NCBI RefSeq assembly: GCF_010093085.1
Contig: NZ_MSRC01000003.1
Coordinates: 310,001-374,000, forward strand
Source of the DNA: Bacillus sp. SKDU12
Lineage (GTDB): Bacteria > Bacillota > Bacilli > Bacillales > Bacillaceae
DNA length: 64,000 bases
Direction of reading: 5' to 3'
Shown: positions 14,744 through 24,851 of the stretch, piece after piece
How the letters are laid out: each line of letters begins with the position of its first letter
Numbering within the stretch: position 1 is the stretch's first letter
The notes under the pieces: model-generated
Told to the model about the DNA's origin: nothing
Database searches by the model: none
Seen by the model: only the letters and a program-made list of their open reading frames with translations
Made by a program: the position numbers and the translations under genes

Positions 14744-14841
14744 ATGTGATCTGCTGTGTTCTTCTCAGATGCGGGAATGCAAGCGAGAATAACATTACAG
14801 CGAATACTCTGGAAGAACTCGAATAGATCGGGGGAAATACG

Positions 14842-15615
14842 ATGGGGAAAGTATATATTGTAGGAGCGGGTCCCGGTGACCCTGATCTGCTGACAATTAA
14901 AGCGCTGAAAGCCATTGAAAAAGCGGATGTCATTTTATATGACAGATTAGTAAATGAAGAGATTTTGCAATATGCCAAAGAGCAAGCCGACCTGATCTAC
15001 TGCGGGAAGCTTCCAGATTTTCATACGATGAAACAGGAAACCATTAATCGATTTCTTGTGAAGTATGCGCAAAAAGGGAAAACCGTTGTCAGACTGAAAG
15101 GCGGAGACCCTTTTGTGTTCGGCAGAGGAGGGGAAGAAGCGGAATGCCTTTATGAAAATGGAGTTCCGTTTGAAATCGTCCCCGGCATTACGTCAGGCAT
15201 CGCGGCAGCCGCTTATTCCGGGATTCCTGTTACTCATCGGGATGCGGGCTCTAATGTCGCATTTGTAACGGGCCACTATAAAAACGAAGAAGATTTTGAA
15301 GAAAAGTGGAAAGCGATCGCTACGGGAATTGATACACTTGTCATTTATATGGGGATCAAAAACGTACAGCAGATTGAAAGGAAACTTCTTGAAAACGGAC
15401 GGGATGGTTCTACGCCGGCAGCCTTTATTCACTGGGGAACAACGGACAAGCAAAAATCTGTTTTTTGTACAGTTGACACCCTTTCAGAAACGGTGATAAA
15501 AGAAGACATTAAAAATCCGAGTTTAATTGTCATTGGAAATGTTGTAAATTATCACTATAAGCTGGAATGGTTTGAATCTGAGCTGAAAAAACAAGATTTA
15601 AGCGAGGCGTTGTAA
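14842..15615 (+). CDS. sumT: Uroporphyrinogen-III C-methyltransferase (siroheme pathway)
   Basis: This enzyme transfers two methyl groups from SAM to uroporphyrinogen III to form precorrin-2. It has 257 residues, a standalone methyltransferase without a CysG-like dehydrogenase domain. Signatures are VGAGPGDPDLLT at the N-terminus (SAM site), LKGGDPFVFGRGGEEAE near 84-100 and VPGITSG near 113-119. It follows cysC by 98 bases with RBS GGGGGAAA. It is known as ylnD in B. subtilis. With sirB and sirC it supplies siroheme for sulfite reductase, whose own genes are not in this window. Confidence 0.95.
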   Translation: MGKVYIVGAGPGDPDLLTIKALKAIEKADVILYDRLVNEEILQYAKEQADLIYCGKLPDFHTMKQETINRFLVKYAQKGKTVVRLKGGDPFVFGRGGEEAECLYENGVPFEIVPGITSGIAAAAYSGIPVTHRDAGSNVAFVTGHYKNEEDFEEKWKAIATGIDTLVIYMGIKNVQQIERKLLENGRDGSTPAAFIHWGTTDKQKSVFCTVDTLSETVIKEDIKNPSLIVIGNVVNYHYKLEWFESELKKQDLSEAL

Positions 15616-15616
15616 A

Positions 15617-16402
15617 ATGAAACAAGCGATTTTATATGTCGGTCACGGCAGCCGGGTAAAAAAAGCGCAGCAAGAAGCCGCTGCTTTTTTGGAAGGATGC
15701 AAGGCGCATATCTCTGCGCCTGTACAGGAAATCAGCTTTTTAGAGCTTCAGGAGCCGTCAATTGAGGAAGGGTTTGAAGCGTGTGTGAAGCAAGGCGCCA
15801 CTCATATCGCAGTGGTGCCGCTGCTTCTTTTAACAGCTGCGCATGCAAAATATGATATTCCCGAAGAAATTGCGCGCGCTGCATCCCGCTATCCTTCAGT
15901 CCGCATTTCGTACGGAAACCCGATTGGAATTGATGAAGAAGTAGTCAAAGCCGTCTATCACCGAATGAAAGACATAGGAGTTCCGTACGAAAATGCCAGA
16001 GTCGTGCTCATCGGGAGGGGAAGTTCGGATCCCGCTGTAAAAAGAGACGTAACAGGTATTGCCAGCCTTCTTCAACATATGATTCCGGTCAAGGAAGTTA
16101 TCCCGTGCTTTTTAACAGCATGCGGTCCGAATTACAAAGAGGTTTTTTCAGAACTTAAAACAGATGACGGCTTGACCACCTTCGTCGTTCCATATTTGCT
16201 TTTTACGGGTATGTTGATGAAAGAAATCGAACGAGAGGTACAGAAATTAAAGACTGACAATCCGAATGTCTACCTCTCTTCCTATATCGGTTTCCACCCT
16301 CATGTAAAAAACGCATTTTTGAACCGAGTGAGAGAAACTGCCGAAAATCCTGAGGGTCAATTTGATTTTGACGGAGGTTCATATGCTTCCGCTGCACATT
16401 AG
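15617..16402 (+). CDS. sirB: Sirohydrochlorin ferrochelatase
   Basis: SirB inserts Fe2+ into sirohydrochlorin, the final step of siroheme synthesis. It has 261 residues with two CbiX-like halves: the N-terminal half opens with LYVGHGSR (metal-site histidine at about residue 10), and the second carries the related VVLIGRGSSDP near 129-139. HAKYDIPEE near 75 is typical of the family. It starts one base after sumT and overlaps the start of sirC. It is known as ylnE in B. subtilis. Confidence 0.93.
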   Translation: MKQAILYVGHGSRVKKAQQEAAAFLEGCKAHISAPVQEISFLELQEPSIEEGFEACVKQGATHIAVVPLLLLTAAHAKYDIPEEIARAASRYPSVRISYGNPIGIDEEVVKAVYHRMKDIGVPYENARVVLIGRGSSDPAVKRDVTGIASLLQHMIPVKEVIPCFLTACGPNYKEVFSELKTDDGLTTFVVPYLLFTGMLMKEIEREVQKLKTDNPNVYLSSYIGFHPHVKNAFLNRVRETAENPEGQFDFDGGSYASAAH

Positions 16403-16871
16403 CCTGGAAAAGAAAAAGGTCGTCATTGCAGGAGGCGGCAGCATCGCTCTCAGGAGGCTGAAAACAGTGCTTTCTGAGGGGGCTGATATTACGCTTGTCA
16501 GTCCGGAAGTTGAACCGGAGATCAAGCAGATGGCAGACAATCATCGCATCAAATTGGTCAGCCGCGCGATTGAGAAAGAAGATTACCAAGACGCTTTTTT
16601 GATTATTGCCGCGACGGATAATGCGGCAGTGAACAAAGAAATTGCCCAATCCGTTTCGCCTTTCCAGCTTGTCAATTGTGTCAGTGATGCTCAGCTTGGC
16701 AACGTGTACATACCGAAAATCGTAAAAAGAGGGCATGTCACAGTGTCTGTTTCGACAAACGGAGCCAGTCCGAAGCACACAAAGCAGCTGGCTGAAAAAG
16801 TGAATGAGCAGATTGACGTCAATTTTGTTGCCGAAGTTGACAGCCTTTATCAAATAAGAAGGAAGAAATAA
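16383..16871 (+). CDS. sirC: Precorrin-2 dehydrogenase (siroheme pathway)
   Basis: SirC oxidises precorrin-2 to sirohydrochlorin with NAD+. The start is placed at ATG 16383 with RBS ACGGAGG at 16371-16377, giving 162 residues; an open frame to 16362 has no RBS. A Rossmann nucleotide-binding loop VIAGGGSIALRR lies near residues 13-24. It corresponds to the N-terminal portion of E. coli CysG, here as a separate protein. It overlaps sirB by 20 bases and is the last gene of the cys operon, followed by a hairpin terminator. Confidence 0.93.
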   Translation: MLPLHISLEKKKVVIAGGGSIALRRLKTVLSEGADITLVSPEVEPEIKQMADNHRIKLVSRAIEKEDYQDAFLIIAATDNAAVNKEIAQSVSPFQLVNCVSDAQLGNVYIPKIVKRGHVTVSVSTNGASPKHTKQLAEKVNEQIDVNFVAEVDSLYQIRRKK

Positions 16872-16896
16872 GCCAGAGCGTACAATGCTCTGGCTT
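16871..16896. terminator. Bidirectional terminator between sirC and rqcH
   Basis: A perfect 9-base stem AGCCAGAGC/GCTCTGGCT (16871-16879 with 16887-16895) is followed by TTTTCTTT on the + strand. The convergent gene rqcH ends at 16910, so the hairpin may serve both. It overlaps the last base of the sirC stop codon. Confidence 0.85.
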
Positions 16897-16909
16897 TTCT
16901 TTATGCGGC

Positions 16910-18622
16910 TCAGCTTTTTTTCAGCTTAATGACGGTATCAGCATCAGGTGTGACAAAGACGGTATGCTGGCTGTCATAGGTGACAAAGCCGGGCTTCGCG
17001 CCGTTCGGTTTTTTGACATGCCTGATTTTTGTATAATCTACAGGCACTGAACTTGATTCTTTCGCTTTTGAAAAATAAGCTGCAATTGTGGCTGCTTCTA
17101 GAATTGTTTGCTCATCCGGTTCGCTGCTTCTGATGACAACGTGGGAACCGGGAATATCCTTCGTGTGAAGCCAAATATCGTCTCTCGCGGCCGCTCTTGT
17201 TGTTAAGTATTCATTTTGGCGGTTGTTTTTCCCTACTAAAATTGTCAGGCCTGAGGAGGATTCGTATGTTTCTAAAACCGGGTTGTGCGGCTTTTGTTTT
17301 TTCTGCCCTTTTTGCTGCTTAGGGCGTAAATATTTGCCTTCCACAAGCTCCTCTCTGATTTCGCTGATATCTCGGGGAGAAGCAGACGAAAGCTGCTGAA
17401 TCAGCTGATCAAAGTATTCGATCTCTTCCTGCGCCAGCCTGATCTGCTCCTCGACAACCGCAACCGAATTTTTCGCTTTCTGATACTTCGTGAAGTAAGC
17501 CTGCGCATTTTCAGAAGGCGTTTTGTTCGGGTTTAAAGGAATGGTGATTGTCGGACTTTCTTCATCATAATAGTTGATGACCTCAGCCTGTTTATCGCCT
17601 TTTTTCAGCATATATAAGTTCGCTGTTAAGAGCTCGCCGTATAACTGGAATTCCTTCGCGTTTTCTGAATACTCCAGTGTTTTCTCTAATTTTTTGATTT
17701 TGTTGGCATTTTTCTTTCGTTCATTGACAACAAATCGTTCAAGATCCTGAGCCTGCTGTTTGACGCGGTCTCGTTCAGCTTTTCCGAAGTAAAAACGATC
17801 GAGCAGCTCGCTTAGTGAATCAAAACGGCGCGCTTCGCCTTTTAGATGCGTCAGCTCCAGCAGGTAAAAATATTCCTTTCCGTTTACGGTTGTAATGTTG
17901 GGAATAAAGCGGTGCTCTTTTACTTCAGCAAAAAGCTCCAGCAATGCTTTTGGCAATGTGACTTTATTGGCAAGACCCGCTCTGTGAACCGCTTCTTTGG
18001 CAAAAAGCGGAGACGCGCCTGAAAAGTGCTCGACAATTTGTTGATCCAGCCGGCCTTCTTGAAAATGGAGATGCCGTAAAATATCGTCTTCTGTTGCCGC
18101 CAGCGGTGAGATTTTGTTTTGGGCCGGCGGAAGCTTATAATCCTGGCCGGGCAGTACGGTGCGATAGCTGTTCATTGACGGTGATAAATGCTTAAGTCCG
18201 TCGATAATTATGTTTTCTGCTCCGTCTGTCAAAATGATATTGCTGTGGCGTCCCATAATTTCTACATAAAGCTTTCGGACGGTTTCATCGCCAATTTCAT
18301 TTCGGCTTTTAATATGGAAAATCATAATGCGGTCTAAGCCCGCTTGTTCAATTCTTTCAATAAATCCGCCTTCGATATGTTTTCTCAGCAGCATGCAAAA
18401 CATTGGCGGTTCACTTGGGTTTTCGTAAGCCTGTGTCGTGATATGCACCCGTGAATAGCTCGGATGTGCCGATAATAATAGTTTTTGGTTTTTTCCATTG
18501 GCGCGGATGTGAAAAATCACATCGTGCTTATATGGCTGATGGACTTTCGTAATTCGTCCGCCCGTTATTTTCTCGTTCAGTTCATGTGTCATTCCGTATG
18601 TAAACACACCATCAAACGACAT
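16910..18622 (-). CDS. rqcH: Ribosome quality control factor RqcH (NFACT / Rqc2 family)
   Basis: RqcH binds 50S subunits obstructed by peptidyl-tRNA, recruits alanyl-tRNA and adds C-terminal alanine tails that mark stalled chains for proteolysis. From ATG 18622 it has 570 residues; a TTG at 18628 would add two, but it sits too close to the RBS GAGAGGGTG. With this start the NFACT-N residues D97 and R98 fall at the published numbering. A central coiled coil spans about 280-430 and the NFACT-R domain ([16 protein letters not shown]) is near 480-500. It was formerly yloA, annotated as fibronectin-binding. It stands alone on the - strand between two + strand groups. Confidence 0.93.
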   Translation of the reverse strand: MSFDGVFTYGMTHELNEKITGGRITKVHQPYKHDVIFHIRANGKNQKLLLSAHPSYSRVHITTQAYENPSEPPMFCMLLRKHIEGGFIERIEQAGLDRIMIFHIKSRNEIGDETVRKLYVEIMGRHSNIILTDGAENIIIDGLKHLSPSMNSYRTVLPGQDYKLPPAQNKISPLAATEDDILRHLHFQEGRLDQQIVEHFSGASPLFAKEAVHRAGLANKVTLPKALLELFAEVKEHRFIPNITTVNGKEYFYLLELTHLKGEARRFDSLSELLDRFYFGKAERDRVKQQAQDLERFVVNERKKNANKIKKLEKTLEYSENAKEFQLYGELLTANLYMLKKGDKQAEVINYYDEESPTITIPLNPNKTPSENAQAYFTKYQKAKNSVAVVEEQIRLAQEEIEYFDQLIQQLSSASPRDISEIREELVEGKYLRPKQQKGQKKQKPHNPVLETYESSSGLTILVGKNNRQNEYLTTRAAARDDIWLHTKDIPGSHVVIRSSEPDEQTILEAATIAAYFSKAKESSSVPVDYTKIRHVKKPNGAKPGFVTYDSQHTVFVTPDADTVIKLKKS

Positions 18623-18658
18623 ATGCAATACACCCTCTCATTCTTCCTGCATTCGATA

Positions 18659-18667
18659 ATTATAGCA
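18659..18667 (-). promoter_or_regulatory. Extended -10 promoter element for rqcH
   Basis: On the - strand TGCTATAAT gives a perfect -10 with the TGn extension. The -35 at 17 bases (TTCTGA) is weak. It lies 37 bases upstream of the rqcH start. Confidence 0.6.
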
Positions 18668-18686
18668 TGAAATGGGACGAGTCAGA

Positions 18687-18717
18687 ATAAGCATGCTTAT
18701 AGAGTGATATCTCTATA
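18687..18717. promoter_or_regulatory. Paired dyads in the rqcH-yloB divergent region
   Basis: ATAAGCATGCTTAT at 18687-18700 is a perfect 14-base palindrome. It abuts TATAGAG (18698-18704) and CTCTATA (18711-18717), an inverted repeat with 6-base spacing. They lie between the divergent genes rqcH and yloB. They resemble operator sites, but no regulator is known to me for them. Confidence 0.5.
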
Positions 18718-18743
18718 TGAGAGCAGGGGAGTGGACGAACGGA

Positions 18744-21416
18744 ATGAAGTTTCATGAAATGGGACAAACAGATTTACTAGAGGCAACCAATACGTCCATG
18801 AAACAAGGGTTAACAGAAAAAGAGGTGAAAAAACGCCTCGACAAGCATGGGCCAAACGAACTGCAAGAAGGGGAAAAAACATCAGCGCTTCTCTTGTTTT
18901 TCGCACAGTTCAAAGATTTTATGGTGCTTGTGCTTTTGGCGGCAACGTTAATCTCAGGATTTCTTGGTGAATATGTAGACGCGGTTGCAATTGTTGCGAT
19001 TGTGTTTGTGAATGGCATACTCGGCTTCTTTCAAGAAAGGCGTGCTGAGAAATCTCTTCAGGCCTTAAAAGGACTTTCAACTCCGCATGTCATGGCGCTC
19101 AGGGAGGGAAGCTGGACAAAGATCCCTTCTAAGGAACTTGTGCCAGGGGATATTGTGAAATTTACGAGCGGTGACAGGATTGGCGCAGACGTTCGAATTG
19201 TCGAAGCGAAAAGCCTTGAAATAGAAGAATCGACGCTGACCGGGGAATCAATCCCGGTTGTGAAGCATGCTGATCAATTGAAAAAACCGGATGTGTCGCT
19301 CGGCGATATTACCAACATGGCATTTATGGGTACGATTGTGACCCGCGGCAGCGGTGTTGGGGTCGTCGTGGGTACGGGAATGAATACGGCAATGGGGAAA
19401 ATTGCCGATATGCTTGATTCAGCTGGGACGCTGTCAACCCCGCTGCAAAGAAGGCTGGAGCAGCTCGGGAAGATTTTAATCATAGTTGCCTTGCTTCTAA
19501 CGGTGCTTGTTGTTGCTGTCGGTGTTATCCAGGGGCATGATCTTTATAGCATGTTTCTAGCGGGTGTGTCGTTAGCAGTCGCCGCGATTCCAGAGGGGCT
19601 CCCGGCGATTGTAACAGTGGCGCTGTCGCTTGGCGTGCAGCGGATGATTAAGCAAAAATCAATCGTAAGGAAGCTCCCTGCGGTTGAAACGCTTGGATGT
19701 ACGTCTATCATTTGTTCAGATAAAACAGGAACAATGACGCAAAACAAAATGACGGTAACTCATGTTTGGTCCGGAGGGAAAACATGGAGAGTGACAGGAA
19801 CCGGCTATGAAGCGAAAGGAAGCTTCACATTGAACGAAAAAGAGATTAGTGTGAAGGAGCATATACCGCTTCAGCAAATGCTGCTGTTCGGAGCGCTTTG
19901 TAACAATTCTAATATTGAGAAAAGAGACGGCGAATATGTGCTTGACGGAGATCCGACAGAGGGAGCGCTGCTCACCGCGGCAAGAAAAGGCGGTTTTTCA
20001 AAGGAGTTTGTTAAAGCAAACTACCGGGTGATTGAGGAATTTCCATTTGACTCTGCACGGAAAATGATGACTGTCATTGTAGAAGGTCCAGACAGAAAGC
20101 GGTATATCATTACAAAAGGCGCTCCCGACGTGCTGATGCAGCGTTCTTCCCGTATTTATTATGACGGCTCAGCGGCACTTTTCTCAAATGAGAGAAAAGC
20201 AGAAACAGAGGCGGTATTAAGACATCTGGCATCCCAAGCGCTCAGAACGATAGCAGTCGCCTATAAGCCGGTAAAAGCAGGTGAAACACCGTCTATGGAG
20301 CAGGCGGAAAAAAACTTGACGATGCTCGGTCTTTCTGGAATCATTGATCCGCCGCGGCCGGAGGTCAGACAAGCGATTAAAGAATGCCGTGAAGCCGGTA
20401 TTAAGACCGTCATGATTACAGGCGATCATGTGGAGACCGCTAAAGCGATTGCGAAAGATTTGCGCCTCCTTCCGAAAAACGGCAAAATCATGGACGGCAA
20501 GATGCTGAATGAACTTTCTCAAGAAGAGCTTTCTCATGCGGTGGAGGATGTGTATGTCTTTGCCCGCGTTTCTCCTGAGCACAAGCTGAAAATCGTAAAA
20601 GCTTATCAGGAAAACGGGCATATTGTGGCGATGACTGGAGACGGCGTCAATGACGCCCCGGCTATTAAACAAGCTGACATCGGAGTCGCTATGGGTATTA
20701 CCGGAACAGATGTTGCCAAAGAAGCATCATCCCTTATCCTCGTGGACGATAATTTTGCCACGGTCAAATCTGCGATAAAAGAGGGCAGAAACATCTATGA
20801 AAATATCAGAAAGTTTATCAGATACCTGCTGGCTTCTAACGTCGGAGAAATCCTTGTCATGCTGTTTGCGATGCTGCTCGCCCTCCCTTTGCCGCTCGTG
20901 CCGATTCAGATTTTGTGGGTCAACTTGGTGACGGACGGATTGCCGGCAATGGCTCTTGGCATGGATCAGCCGGAAGGAGACGTAATGAAGCGGAAGCCTC
21001 GTCATCCGAAAGAAGGGGTGTTTGCCCGCAAGCTTGGATGGAAGGTCATCTCCAGAGGGTTTTTAATTGGAGCTGCTACGATACTAGCGTTTACTATTGT
21101 GTATCACCGGAATCCCGAGAACTTGGCTTATGCCCAGACGATCACATTTGCCACATTGGTGCTGGCTCAGCTCATTCATGTTTTTGACTGCCGCAGCGAG
21201 ACATCTGTTTTTTCCAGAAATCCGTTTCAAAATATGTACTTGATCGGTGCGGTATTGTCATCCATTTTGCTGATGCTTGTTGTGATCTACTATCCGCCGC
21301 TTCAGCCGATCTTCCAGACTGTGGCCATCACGCCGGGAGACTGGATGCTCGTCATCGGCATGTCCGCTATCCCTACTTTTTTGCTGGCTGGGTCACTTTT
21401 GACAAGAAAAAAATAA
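18744..21416 (+). CDS. yloB: P-type Ca2+-transporting ATPase
   Basis: This P2A-type ATPase of the SERCA/PMR1 kind pumps Ca2+ across the membrane. The start at ATG 18744 gives 890 residues and has a GGGGAG RBS; the in-frame ATG at 18717 has no RBS. Domains in order: N-terminal cation ATPase domain, TGES at 166-169 (actuator), PEGLP at 283-287 in membrane segment 4 (Ca2+ site), phosphorylation motif DKTGT at 326-330, KGAP in the nucleotide domain, TGDGVNDAP in the hinge, then a C-terminal membrane bundle. B. subtilis YloB is reported to accumulate during sporulation. It is transcribed away from rqcH. Confidence 0.93.
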   Translation: MKFHEMGQTDLLEATNTSMKQGLTEKEVKKRLDKHGPNELQEGEKTSALLLFFAQFKDFMVLVLLAATLISGFLGEYVDAVAIVAIVFVNGILGFFQERRAEKSLQALKGLSTPHVMALREGSWTKIPSKELVPGDIVKFTSGDRIGADVRIVEAKSLEIEESTLTGESIPVVKHADQLKKPDVSLGDITNMAFMGTIVTRGSGVGVVVGTGMNTAMGKIADMLDSAGTLSTPLQRRLEQLGKILIIVALLLTVLVVAVGVIQGHDLYSMFLAGVSLAVAAIPEGLPAIVTVALSLGVQRMIKQKSIVRKLPAVETLGCTSIICSDKTGTMTQNKMTVTHVWSGGKTWRVTGTGYEAKGSFTLNEKEISVKEHIPLQQMLLFGALCNNSNIEKRDGEYVLDGDPTEGALLTAARKGGFSKEFVKANYRVIEEFPFDSARKMMTVIVEGPDRKRYIITKGAPDVLMQRSSRIYYDGSAALFSNERKAETEAVLRHLASQALRTIAVAYKPVKAGETPSMEQAEKNLTMLGLSGIIDPPRPEVRQAIKECREAGIKTVMITGDHVETAKAIAKDLRLLPKNGKIMDGKMLNELSQEELSHAVEDVYVFARVSPEHKLKIVKAYQENGHIVAMTGDGVNDAPAIKQADIGVAMGITGTDVAKEASSLILVDDNFATVKSAIKEGRNIYENIRKFIRYLLASNVGEILVMLFAMLLALPLPLVPIQILWVNLVTDGLPAMALGMDQPEGDVMKRKPRHPKEGVFARKLGWKVISRGFLIGAATILAFTIVYHRNPENLAYAQTITFATLVLAQLIHVFDCRSETSVFSRNPFQNMYLIGAVLSSILLMLVVIYYPPLQPIFQTVAITPGDWMLVIGMSAIPTFLLAGSLLTRKK

Positions 21417-21426
21417 ATTCATATGA

Positions 21427-21432
21427 TATAAT
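21427..21432 (+). promoter_or_regulatory. Candidate extended -10 element upstream of yloC
   Basis: TATAAT at 21427-21432 is preceded by TG at 21424-21425 (TGnTATAAT). A TTGACA at 21399-21404 is 22 bases away, too far for a normal -35. The element lies just after yloB, and a terminator hairpin starts six bases downstream, so its activity is uncertain. Confidence 0.4.
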
Positions 21433-21437
21433 CTTAG

Positions 21438-21467
21438 GGGTAATAGCATGTCTATTGCCCTTTTATT
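21438..21467 (+). terminator. Terminator downstream of yloB, ahead of yloC
   Basis: GGGTAATAG (21438-21446) pairs fully with CTATTGCCC (21452-21460), allowing one G-T pair, and is followed by TTTTATT. It is most simply the yloB terminator, but it would form the first bases of a transcript from the -10 element at 21427. Confidence 0.78.
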
Positions 21468-21498
21468 ATGAAAACAGGGGAGAATTGGGTGTTTTAAA

Positions 21499-22374
21499 AT
21501 GATACGAAGTATGACAGGCTTCGGCAGTGCAAGCAAAACACAAGACGATCTCTCTGTAAGCGTTGAGCTTAAATCTGTGAATTACAGGTTTAAAGAAGTG
21601 AACGCTCGTTTGCCAAGGCCTTTGCTATATTTTGAAGATAAGCTGAAACAGACGGTTCTGCAGCATATCCAGCGCGGAAGAATTGAGCTTTTCGTATCCG
21701 TTGATAGCGATATGCTTGTAGAGAAAAGACTTGAAATTGATTGGCCGCTGCTCGATGAGTTCGTCACAGCTGCGGGAGATATGAAGAAACGGTATCAATT
21801 GCCTGCAGAGCCTGATGTCATGGATTTCTTCAAGCTTGATCATGTCGTTCAGATTCATGAAGAACAGACGCAAAATGACAAGTTGGAGGCATTGCTCATC
21901 GCTGCTGCAGAGGATGCGGTAAAAGGTCTCTGTGAAATGCGTGAAAAAGAGGGACAGCTTTTAGCGAAAGACTGCCTGACGCATATCGATCAGCTTGAAG
22001 AGCTGGTGAAAGAAACTGAATTGCTGGCAGCGGATGTCGTATCTCGCTATCGGGAACGGCTATATGCCAGAATAAAAGAATGGACTGAAGATGTATTAGA
22101 CGAGAGCCGGCTTGTAACAGAATGCGCTATATTTGCAGACCGTTCTGATATTACTGAAGAGATTACCAGATTAAAGAGCCACTTCGCCCAGTTTCGTGAT
22201 ATATTAGCTGAAGGCGGAGCTGTCGGGCGCAAACTCGACTTTCTCGTTCAGGAGCTGAATCGGGAAGCAAATACAATCGGCTCGAAAGCAAATGATCATC
22301 AGATCACAAAGCTTGTCGTCGAAATGAAAAGTTCTATTGAAAAAATAAAAGAACAAGTGCAAAATATAGAATAG
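21499..22374 (+). CDS. yloC: YicC-family endoribonuclease
   Basis: This belongs to the YicC/YloC family, reported to be RNA endonucleases in E. coli and B. subtilis. It has 291 residues and begins with the family signature MIRSMTGFG. The YicC N-terminal domain covers roughly residues 1-155, and the DUF1732 domain lies at the C-terminus, with GRKLDFLVQELNREANTIGSKA near 241-262 as a highly conserved block. RBS CAGGGGAG is upstream. It opens a group with remA, gmk and rpoZ, an association found in many Firmicutes. Confidence 0.9.
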   Translation: MIRSMTGFGSASKTQDDLSVSVELKSVNYRFKEVNARLPRPLLYFEDKLKQTVLQHIQRGRIELFVSVDSDMLVEKRLEIDWPLLDEFVTAAGDMKKRYQLPAEPDVMDFFKLDHVVQIHEEQTQNDKLEALLIAAAEDAVKGLCEMREKEGQLLAKDCLTHIDQLEELVKETELLAADVVSRYRERLYARIKEWTEDVLDESRLVTECAIFADRSDITEEITRLKSHFAQFRDILAEGGAVGRKLDFLVQELNREANTIGSKANDHQITKLVVEMKSSIEKIKEQVQNIE

Positions 22375-22389
22375 TGACTGTGCGTATTG

Positions 22390-22417
22390 TTTACAGACGG
22401 GCTTACTAGGTTAAACT
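22390..22417 (+). promoter_or_regulatory. Candidate sigma-A promoter for remA
   Basis: TTTACA at 22390-22395 and TAAACT at 22412-22417 are spaced by 16 bases in the 76-base yloC-remA gap. This gives a start about 25-30 bases upstream of the remA ATG. Confidence 0.55.
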
Positions 22418-22450
22418 AGAGACGTCTATTTTACAGGGGGAACGTAGAAG

Positions 22451-23342
<892 letters not shown>

Positions 23343-23345
23343 CAT

Positions 23346-23549
23346 ATGTTAGATCCGTCAATTGACTCTTTGATGAATAAATTAGATTCTAAATACACAC
23401 TCGTGACTGTTTCCGCGAGACGTGCCCGTGAAATGCAAATCAGAAAAGACCAAATGATTGAACATACGATTTCACACAAATATGTAGGCAAAGCTTTAGA
23501 AGAAATTGATGCAGGCCTGCTTTCGTTTGAAAAGGAAGACCACGAATAG
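23346..23549 (+). CDS. rpoZ: RNA polymerase omega subunit
   Basis: Omega is the small RNA polymerase subunit that helps assemble beta-prime. It has 67 residues, known as yloH in B. subtilis. The conserved core [20 protein letters not shown] and ARRAREMQI is present. The short C-terminal tail is acidic and variable, as is normal. It follows gmk by three bases with RBS TGGAGGTTG, and is closed by a terminator at 23562-23592. Confidence 0.96.
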   Translation: MLDPSIDSLMNKLDSKYTLVTVSARRAREMQIRKDQMIEHTISHKYVGKALEEIDAGLLSFEKEDHE

Positions 23550-23561
23550 TAGCACAAGTAG

Positions 23562-23592
23562 CAACCTATATCATGTAGGTTGTTATTTTTTT
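23562..23592 (+). terminator. Terminator after rpoZ
   Basis: CAACCTA (23562-23568) pairs with TAGGTTG (23576-23582) around ATATCATG-type loop bases, followed by TTATTTTTTT at 23583-23592. Confidence 0.88.
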
Positions 23593-23630
23593 CCGTGCGG
23601 TTTTTATAAAGTGCAGAGGGGGAGAAGTCA

Positions 23631-24851
23631 TTGCTTAACAATCGAAATGTGTTACTTTGTGTGAGCGGAGGCATCGCTGTTTATAAAGCCTGTGCGTTAA
23701 CGAGCAAGCTGGTTCAGGCGGGAGCCAATGTCAAAGTCATTATGACTGAATCAGCTTGCCGGTTCGTCTCACCGCTGACATTTCAGGCATTGAGCCGCCA
23801 TGAAGTATATACGGATACATTTAAAGAACAAAATCCAAGCGTCATTTCACATATTGATGCTGCAGATTGGGCTGACTTGATTATCGTCGCGCCGGCTACG
23901 GCTAATGTGATTGGAAAACTGGCAAACGGTATTGCCGATGATATGCTGACGACAACATTATTAGCAGCAACGGCTCCTGTGTGGATCGCACCGGCAATGA
24001 ACGTTCACATGTATGATCATCCGGCGGTTAAACGAAATATTTCTGTTCTTTATCAGGATGGCTATCGTTTTATCGAGCCGAGCGAGGGTTATTTGGCATG
24101 CGGTTACGTAGGAAAAGGCAGACTGGAAGAGCCTGAAAATATCGTCAAGCTAGCCGAAAAACATTTTGCTGAAGAAAAAAACGCTCCCTTAAAAGGAAAA
24201 CGCGTGATGATTACAGCCGGCCCGACAAGAGAAGCGGTTGATCCAGTCCGGTTTTTCACCAATAGGTCGACAGGTAAGATGGGATATGCATTAGCGGAGG
24301 CTGCTGTCCAGCTCGGCGCACAGGTAACCTTAATTTCCGGCCCTGTTTCGCTGAAGCAGCCGAAAGGTCTTGCTCAGTTTATCCCTGTTCAGTCTGCTGC
24401 AGATATGCGCGATGCGGTGCTTTCTGTGTATGACTCGAGTGATATTGTCATCAAAACAGCTGCGGTAGCTGATTTCACGCCGAAAACAGTATCTGATCAC
24501 AAAATGAAAAAACAAGACGGCGGTATGACCCTTGAATTGAAAAGAACGGTTGATATTTTGAAAGAGTTGGGTGAGAAAAAACAAGAGCAGCTATTGGTCG
24601 GATTTGCGGCTGAAACACAAGATGTTGAACACTATGCCCGTAAAAAGCTCGCTGCTAAAAATCTCGACATCATTGTGGCAAATGATGTGAAAGCAAACGG
24701 GGCAGGTTTTGGTGCTGATACGAACATCGTGACACTTTTTTTCAAAGATGGGCGTAAACGTGAGCTTCCGATCATGTCTAAGCTCGATGTTTCCTTTGAA
24801 ATCCTTCAAGAAATTGCAGCTCTTTCAACACAAACCGGAGAGCGCTCATGA
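23631..24851 (+). CDS. coaBC: Bifunctional phosphopantothenoylcysteine decarboxylase / phosphopantothenate-cysteine ligase
   Basis: CoaBC carries out two steps of coenzyme A synthesis: joining cysteine to phosphopantothenate (CoaB) and decarboxylating the product with FMN (CoaC). It has 406 residues. The CoaC half shows SGGIAVYKA at the N-terminus, the catalytic histidine in SHIDAADWAD near 73, APAMNVHMYDHP near 120 and the catalytic cysteine in ACGYVGKGR near 157. The CoaB half contains ITAGPTREAVDPVRF near 195 and NDVKANGAGFG near 347. It starts at TTG 23631 with RBS AGGGGGAG. Its stop overlaps the priA start by four bases. Confidence 0.95.
   Translation: MLNNRNVLLCVSGGIAVYKACALTSKLVQAGANVKVIMTESACRFVSPLTFQALSRHEVYTDTFKEQNPSVISHIDAADWADLIIVAPATANVIGKLANGIADDMLTTTLLAATAPVWIAPAMNVHMYDHPAVKRNISVLYQDGYRFIEPSEGYLACGYVGKGRLEEPENIVKLAEKHFAEEKNAPLKGKRVMITAGPTREAVDPVRFFTNRSTGKMGYALAEAAVQLGAQVTLISGPVSLKQPKGLAQFIPVQSAADMRDAVLSVYDSSDIVIKTAAVADFTPKTVSDHKMKKQDGGMTLELKRTVDILKELGEKKQEQLLVGFAAETQDVEHYARKKLAAKNLDIIVANDVKANGAGFGADTNIVTLFFKDGRKRELPIMSKLDVSFEILQEIAALSTQTGERS

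Noticed and set aside
16203-16853. 216-codon open frame on the - strand
   Set aside because: It lies opposite the end of sirB and sirC, has no RBS and its composition is that of an antisense shadow.
21399-21432. TTGACA and TATAAT as one sigma-A promoter before yloC
   Set aside because: The spacing is 22 bases, too long; only the extended -10 was kept as a candidate.
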